The notes beneath the pieces were generated by a model. That model was not told the DNA's origin. It saw nothing but the letters and a program-made list of their open reading frames with translations, and did not search any database. Position numbers and translations under genes: made by a program. Shown here one piece after another: positions 59,155 to 64,000 of a stretch of DNA of 64,000 nt (position 1 is its first letter; the number at the start of each line of letters is the position of its first letter). The stretch lies in assembly GCA_039026595.1 (NCBI GenBank), contig JBCCMA010000001.1, positions 1-64,000 on the forward strand. Reading direction: 5' to 3'. The DNA is from JBCCMA01 sp039026595. GTDB taxonomy: Bacteria; Pseudomonadota; Gammaproteobacteria; Steroidobacterales; JBCCMA01.

Positions 59155-62100
59155 GCGGCTACCACCTTGTCGATACCTTCGAGGCGATCATCAAATTCAT
59201 CGCCCGCGTCTTTCAGTTGTTGCAACGTGTCTTCATCGGGTGACCAGTAATTGCGTTCGTGTGCCTCCATAAGGCGACCGGCAACGCGCGCCGACGCCGC
59301 GGGGTTTAATTCCGCAAGACGCTCACGCATTTCCGGATCAAGCAGGAACGTCTCGGTCATGTGCTGGTACACCCACGGATCCACCTGACCGGTTGTGGCC
59401 GACAGGCCCATTGTGTTGGTGACGTGCGTTTCGATGTGGCGCACGCCCTCATAACCGTGTTCGAGCATGCTCTCGTACCACTGCGGGTTCAGAACGCGTG
59501 AACGCGTTTCAATCGCGACCTGCGATTTCAATGTCCGGACCGCGTCCCGGCCGCTGGTCTGATCACCGATGTACACCTCGACATCGCGCCCACTGGCGCG
59601 CCGCGCCGCACGCGTGATCCCACCCAGCGTGTCAAAGTAGTGGTCAACGGTGGTGACACCGAGTTCGACCGATTCGAGATTCTGGTAGGCCAGATCGACC
59701 TTGCCGAGCGCCTGCGAGAGCACTTCAGGCTGACGTGTGGCCACACCGTCACGACCAAATGCAAAGCACTTGCGACGGCTGTACGCCTCGGCCAGCTCGT
59801 CTTCGTCTTCCCAGCGCCCGTTGTCCACGAGGTGGTTGACATTGGATCCGTACGCCCCGTCGGCGTTACTGAAGACCCGCAGCGCGGCGGTCTCGAGGTC
59901 GCACCCGGTCTCTTCCATATGCGACAGCGCGTGCTTGCGCACATAGTTCATATCGAGCGGCTCGTCCGCCGTGGCCGCCAGATAAGCGGCTTCCGCCAGC
60001 ATCTGCGCCTGATGCGGAAGGATGTCGCGGAAAATTCCGGACAGCGTCATAAGCACATCGATGCGCGGCCGACCAAGACTTTCGAGATCCGTGAGCTTTG
60101 CGCCGCACAATCGCCCGTAATTGTCGTAGCGCGGTTCGGCGCCCATCAACGACAACGCCTGCGCAATCGGCCGCCCTTCGCTCTTGATGTTGTCTGTGCC
60201 CCACAGCACAAACGCAATCGACTCCGGCAACGGCTGCCCCGACTTGCCGTGCTCGTCGAGCAGCAACTGCGCCTGCCGGGCGCCTTCGCGCATCGCATGT
60301 TGTGTCGGCAACCGGAACGGGTCGAAACCGTGCAGGTTGCGTCCCGTGGGCAGAATATCGGGGGATTTGATCAGATCGCCGCCCACCACCGGGGGAATAA
60401 ACCCACCGTCGAGCGCGTGAATGATCGCGTCTGATTCAGGGCAATGGGTGAGCTCACGGTTCATGCGTACCAGCGATGCGACGTGGTCATCACCGCTGAC
60501 CGACAACTCACCGCTTGCGATCTGCTCGAGCATGTCACTGGTGACGCGATTGTCTCCCGCCGCATCCGCCGATGCGGTCAGCATGGCCAACCGCTCCGAG
60601 TCACTCATCGGCTCACCGACCACATGCAGACCCACAGGGATCAATGTCGCCTGCAGTTCCATGAGTTCCGCGCGCAACGACTGGATGCGCTCATCGGCAG
60701 GCACCGTCTGATCTTTTCGCCACGCTGGTTCAGAAGCCGCCATTTCAAGCGCCGCCGCCTGACCCTGAATCGTGTCAACCAGCGAAACACGCTCATCGTC
60801 TTCCGGTGGCAAACCCCGGTAGCGATCGATCGATGCCTGTAATTCAGCGAGACCTTTGTAGAGCTGTGCCTGAACAACCGGCGGCGTGAGATAGCTGATC
60901 AACGTCGCCGAGGATCGCCGTTTTGCGATCACACCCTCAGACGGATTGTTGGCGGCGTACAGATAGAAGTTGGGCAGATCGCCGATCAACCGTTCAGGCC
61001 AGCACTGGTCACTCATCCCCACCTGCTTGCCAGGCATGAATTCGAGCGCACCGTGCGTACCGAAATGCAGCACAGCCGACAGCCCCGCGTCTTCCCGCAG
61101 GTAACGATAGAACGCGCTGAAGGCGTGCGTGGGCACATGGTCTTTTTCGAACAGCAATCGCATGGGGTCGCCTTCATAGCCGAACGGCGGTTGGACCGTG
61201 ACGATGGCGTTTCCGAACGCCCGTCCCAGAACAAACACGCCCTGGCCGTTTGCCAGCACCTTGCCCGGGGCTGGACCCCACTGCGCTTCGATCTCCCCGA
61301 GGTGCGGTTCGCGCCGAACGTGATCATCGGTGGGTATCTGCGCGAGAACATTGGCGTCGGTGCCGTAGGTTTCCCGATTGCCTTCGAGTAACGCCTCGCG
61401 CAACGCGTCCACGCTCTCGGGAACCTCCACGTCGTAACCCGCCGCAGCGAGCGCCTTCAGGGTGTTCAACAGCGAAGAGAAAACGGACAGGAAGGCCGCC
61501 GTACCCGTCGCGCCCGCGTTAGGCGGGAAATTGAACAACACCAGACCAATCTTGCGTTCGGCGCGCGGGGTCCGCTTCAGAGACACCAGACGATCAACAC
61601 GGCGCGCCAGCGACGCCACCCGGTCACCGTGGGCCACCATGTCACGATCTTCCTGGCGGCCCGCACCGCCTTCGCGGCCCGCGAACAAGGTGGGCGCAAT
61701 GGCGCCATCCAGTTCAGGGATCGCCACCATCATGGTGGTTTCGACCGGCAGAAGGCCGCGCTCGGACTGTCGCCACTCCGCGAGTGACTGGAACTCGGTG
61801 GCATGCGCAGCCAGATAGGGAACGTCCAGACGTGCCAGCATTTGCGCCGCGGCATCGGCATCGTTGAAAGCCGGCCCGCCGACCAATGAAAACCCGGTGA
61901 GTGAAACCACCGCGTCGACGACGCTCTTGCCGTCGCGCATAAAGAACTTTTCCACTGCGGGGCGAGCATCGAGGCCGGATGCAAACGCCGGGATAACCCG
62001 GTAGCCAAGACCCTCAAGCTGCGCGATGACGCGATCGTAGTGAACCGAATTACCGGCCAGCACGTACGAGCGCATCAGCAACAAGCCCACGGTGCCACGC

Positions 62101-62837
62101 GTGTCTTTTTTCGCGCGGGGAAGTTGCCCCAGACGATCCGTGACGCGCATCTTGGCGCGCGGGTGATAAACGCCCGTATCCGGGTAGGACTCCGGCGGCG
62201 CGACATCAAGCTGACCTTTTAACCCGCTGCCGTCAGATGCATAACGGTTGAGCAACAGTCGGATCAGGTTGGCAATATTGGCCTGTGAACCCGCCAGCCA
62301 GTACTGCATGACAAGAAAATACGCACGGACGTCCTGCGCGGTACCGGGCACGTACTTCAGGAGACTCGGCAGACGCGCCAGCATGGCGAGCTGCTTGGCG
62401 CCCTTCTGGCCTTTGCCTTTGCTCGAGCCCCGCAGCTTCTTGAGCAAAGCCAACGGGCCCTTCGCCTTTTCGCTCATGGAGAACTGACCGACGCGGGTCA
62501 GTTTCATCACATCACCGTCGCTCATGAAACAGACCATGGCATCGCAGTGGTCACGGCGCGCTTTCAGCGCCGGCAGAACGGCTCGAATGTGGTCATCGAG
62601 GAAAAGCATGCAGGCGATGACCATGTCAGCACGCCCGATGTCCGCAACACAGCGCTCAACACCAGCGGGATCGTGCGCCCATTCGCCGCTGCAGTGCATA
62701 TCGAGCGTCAGGTTGGGCATGCTCTGGCGCAGCTCGGCGAGCGCGCGCGTCGCCGCGCTGGCCAAATGGCCGTCGAGCGTGACCAGAACAACGCGATAAG
62801 GCGCGTCGCTAACGACCGAAATGCGCTTTGGCTTCAT
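59151..62837 (-). CDS. bchH: Magnesium chelatase large subunit H
   Basis: At 1228 residues it is the usual BchH length. Motifs include VRVV-type YRVVLVTLDGHLASA at the start, FMSDGDVMKLTRVGQFSM, MRSYVLAGNSVHYDRVIAQLEGLGY in parts, HFGTHGALEFMPGKQVG (metal/porphyrin binding), NPSEGVIAKRRSSATLISYLTPP and SNADGAYGSNVNHLVDNGRWEDEDELAEAY split near the C-terminus. It binds protoporphyrin IX and carries out chelation with BchI–BchD. The start overlaps the 3' end of bchB by 29 bases. Confidence 0.96.
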   Translation of the reverse strand: MKPKRISVVSDAPYRVVLVTLDGHLASAATRALAELRQSMPNLTLDMHCSGEWAHDPAGVERCVADIGRADMVIACMLFLDDHIRAVLPALKARRDHCDAMVCFMSDGDVMKLTRVGQFSMSEKAKGPLALLKKLRGSSKGKGQKGAKQLAMLARLPSLLKYVPGTAQDVRAYFLVMQYWLAGSQANIANLIRLLLNRYASDGSGLKGQLDVAPPESYPDTGVYHPRAKMRVTDRLGQLPRAKKDTRGTVGLLLMRSYVLAGNSVHYDRVIAQLEGLGYRVIPAFASGLDARPAVEKFFMRDGKSVVDAVVSLTGFSLVGGPAFNDADAAAQMLARLDVPYLAAHATEFQSLAEWRQSERGLLPVETTMMVAIPELDGAIAPTLFAGREGGAGRQEDRDMVAHGDRVASLARRVDRLVSLKRTPRAERKIGLVLFNFPPNAGATGTAAFLSVFSSLLNTLKALAAAGYDVEVPESVDALREALLEGNRETYGTDANVLAQIPTDDHVRREPHLGEIEAQWGPAPGKVLANGQGVFVLGRAFGNAIVTVQPPFGYEGDPMRLLFEKDHVPTHAFSAFYRYLREDAGLSAVLHFGTHGALEFMPGKQVGMSDQCWPERLIGDLPNFYLYAANNPSEGVIAKRRSSATLISYLTPPVVQAQLYKGLAELQASIDRYRGLPPEDDERVSLVDTIQGQAAALEMAASEPAWRKDQTVPADERIQSLRAELMELQATLIPVGLHVVGEPMSDSERLAMLTASADAAGDNRVTSDMLEQIASGELSVSGDDHVASLVRMNRELTHCPESDAIIHALDGGFIPPVVGGDLIKSPDILPTGRNLHGFDPFRLPTQHAMREGARQAQLLLDEHGKSGQPLPESIAFVLWGTDNIKSEGRPIAQALSLMGAEPRYDNYGRLCGAKLTDLESLGRPRIDVLMTLSGIFRDILPHQAQMLAEAAYLAATADEPLDMNYVRKHALSHMEETGCDLETAALRVFSNADGAYGSNVNHLVDNGRWEDEDELAEAYSRRKCFAFGRDGVATRQPEVLSQALGKVDLAYQNLESVELGVTTVDHYFDTLGGITRAARRASGRDVEVYIGDQTSGRDAVRTLKSQVAIETRSRVLNPQWYESMLEHGYEGVRHIETHVTNTMGLSATTGQVDPWVYQHMTETFLLDPEMRERLAELNPAASARVAGRLMEAHERNYWSPDEDTLQQLKDAGDEFDDRLEGIDKVVAA

Positions 62838-64000
62838 AGAGTGTGTCTAGGTTGATTTGTCCGAGACCGCGCTCACGCGCGAACGTCTCGGTGTTACGGC
62901 GCGCTTTCCCGCGCACGAAGAACGGAATACGGGACAGCGCCTGCTGCGCATCGTCCGACCAGCAGAGCGTGTCTGCCGCCGCTTCGGACGCGTCTTCTTC
63001 CTGCGCGTGCCGCTCGGCTGACGAGGCACGCGACAGGTGCGAGGCCTTGACCGAATCGTTGAATTCAAAGTCCTCGCGGAACATGCCGAGCAGGTGCTCC
63101 TCAAGTCCCATCATCAGCGGATGCACCCACGTATCGAACAGCACGTTGGCGCCCTCGAATCCCATCACCGGCGAATACGATGCGGGGAAGTCCTGCACAT
63201 GCACCGGCGATGAAATCACCGCGCAGGCCACGCCGAGCCGCTTGGCGATATGGCGCTCCATTTGCGTGCCGAGCACCATCTCGGGCTGCAGATCGATTAC
63301 GCGCTGCTCAACGTCGAGATAGTCATCGGTGATCAGCGGCTCGACGCCGTAGCGCTTGGCGGCGGCGCGAATATCACGTGCATATTCACGGGTGTAGGTA
63401 CCGATACCCACCACCTCAAAGCCCATTTCTTCGTCCGCCACTCGGGCGGCAGCGAGCGCGTGCGTCGCGTCGCCAAAAATAAATACTCGCTTGCCGGTCA
63501 GGTACGTCGAGTCGATCGAGCGCGAATACCACGGCATCCGTGAGTTTTGCTTGTCCAGCACGGGAGCCGGATCTACGCCTGCGACCTCCGCAACTTCGCG
63601 TACAAAGTCACAGGTTGCGCCCATGCCGATCGGGACCGTCTGAACCATGGGCTGCTTGAAGGCGCGCTGTAGCCAGCGGGCCGCCGTCTCACCGGTTTCG
63701 GGGTACAACACCACGTTGAAGTCGGCGGAACCCAGATCGGCAATGTCGGCAGGCGAGGCGTGCAACGGCGCGGTCTTGTGGACGTCAACGCCCAGCTCGT
63801 TCAGAAGCCGAGTGATCTCGACGATGTCATCGCGATGCCGGAAGCCCAGTGCGGTGGGCCCAAGCAGATTGCACGTGGGTCGACGCGACGGATCACGCGG
63901 CGCGCGTTCGGTGCCCGGCGCTGGCGCATGCGGCCCGGCCAGAGCCCGCACGATGTGATAGAAGGTCTCGGACGCGCCCCAGTTTTCTTTCCGCTGATAC
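62809..64000 (-). CDS. bchB: Light-independent protochlorophyllide reductase subunit B (5' end beyond window)
   Basis: The frame is open from the right edge to the stop at 62809 (about 397 residues) and begins in YQRKENWGASETFYHIVRAL, a typical internal BchB segment, so the start lies outside. Further motifs are NLLGPTALGFRHRDDIVEITRLLNELG in parts, GKRVFIFGDATHALAAARVA and PVHVQDFPASYSPVMGFEGANVLFDTWVHPLMMGLEEHLLGMF (split). The C-terminal small domain ends RIPFFVRGKARRNTETFARERG. It forms the catalytic heterotetramer with BchN (expected just outside). Starts the BHLM block. Confidence 0.95.
   Translation of the reverse strand, partial: YQRKENWGASETFYHIVRALAGPHAPAPGTERAPRDPSRRPTCNLLGPTALGFRHRDDIVEITRLLNELGVDVHKTAPLHASPADIADLGSADFNVVLYPETGETAARWLQRAFKQPMVQTVPIGMGATCDFVREVAEVAGVDPAPVLDKQNSRMPWYSRSIDSTYLTGKRVFIFGDATHALAAARVADEEMGFEVVGIGTYTREYARDIRAAAKRYGVEPLITDDYLDVEQRVIDLQPEMVLGTQMERHIAKRLGVACAVISSPVHVQDFPASYSPVMGFEGANVLFDTWVHPLMMGLEEHLLGMFREDFEFNDSVKASHLSRASSAERHAQEEDASEAAADTLCWSDDAQQALSRIPFFVRGKARRNTETFARERGLGQINLDTLYEAKAHFGR

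Noticed and set aside
1..64000. Mobile elements, CRISPR arrays, tRNA or rRNA genes
   Set aside because: No transposase or integrase motifs, no regularly spaced repeats and no cloverleaf-like or rRNA sequence was recognised on reading either strand.

Overview
This 64-kb window is GC-rich chromosomal DNA from a purple (bacteriochlorophyll a) proteobacterium, most likely a gammaproteobacterium. The main evidence is a hemC–hemDX–hemY heme cluster with hemD fused to hemX, an rsmG–parA–parB–greB group, and large secreted proteins ending in thrombospondin-3/dockerin-type repeats. About a third of the window (39.9–64.0 kb) is a photosynthesis gene cluster. I found no insertion sequence, CRISPR array, tRNA or rRNA gene.

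Layout. 1–3.6 kb: 3' end of hemC, a hemD–hemX fusion and hemY. 3.6–5.85 kb (minus): a secreted metzincin-type protease with a dockerin-like tail and a small secreted partner. 6.1–12.1 kb (minus): an overlapping four-gene run (patatin-like membrane phospholipase, amidohydrolase, inactive transglutaminase/7TM protein, RimK-like ATP-grasp ligase). 12.2–16.8 kb: an ABC exporter, a prephenate dehydratase–dehydrogenase fusion and a glycosyltransferase. 16.9–19.3 kb: a redoxin pseudogene, an OhrR-type regulator, a GST and a DinB protein. 19.4–22.2 kb (minus): rsmG–parA–parB–greB. 22.2–26.9 kb: small membrane proteins, an SPFH protein with an Arc-like partner, a PqqB-like metallo-hydrolase and an OmpA-family protein. 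27.1–34.4 kb: two very large secreted proteins sharing the dockerin-like tail, separated by a degenerate cyclophilin lipoprotein. 34.5–39.5 kb (minus): katG, a TlpA thioredoxin and a TonB receptor with a Cys-X2-Cys plug motif.

The photosynthesis cluster has two operons. The superoperon crtE–crtF–bchC–bchX–bchY–bchZ–pufQ–pufB–pufA runs on the minus strand, and crtC diverges from crtE. It has exact TGT-N12-ACA (PpsR/CrtJ-type) boxes upstream of bchC and between crtE and crtC. The second operon, bchB–bchH–bchL–bchM–lhaA–puhE–bchI–bchD–bchO–crtB, is tightly coupled by start/stop overlaps and enters from beyond the right edge. Together they encode the chlorin and bacteriochlorin reductase steps, Mg-chelatase, Mg-protoporphyrin methylation, GGPP and phytoene synthesis, carotenoid hydration and methylation, and LH1 polypeptides.

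The striking feature is what is absent. pufA is followed by a strong terminator and then a TonB receptor gene, with no pufL, pufM or pufC. lhaA is followed directly by puhE, with no puhA, puhB or puhC. Reaction-centre genes are therefore missing from both of their usual positions. They must lie elsewhere in the genome or be absent. acsF/bchE, bchG, bchP, crtI and crtD are also outside the window.
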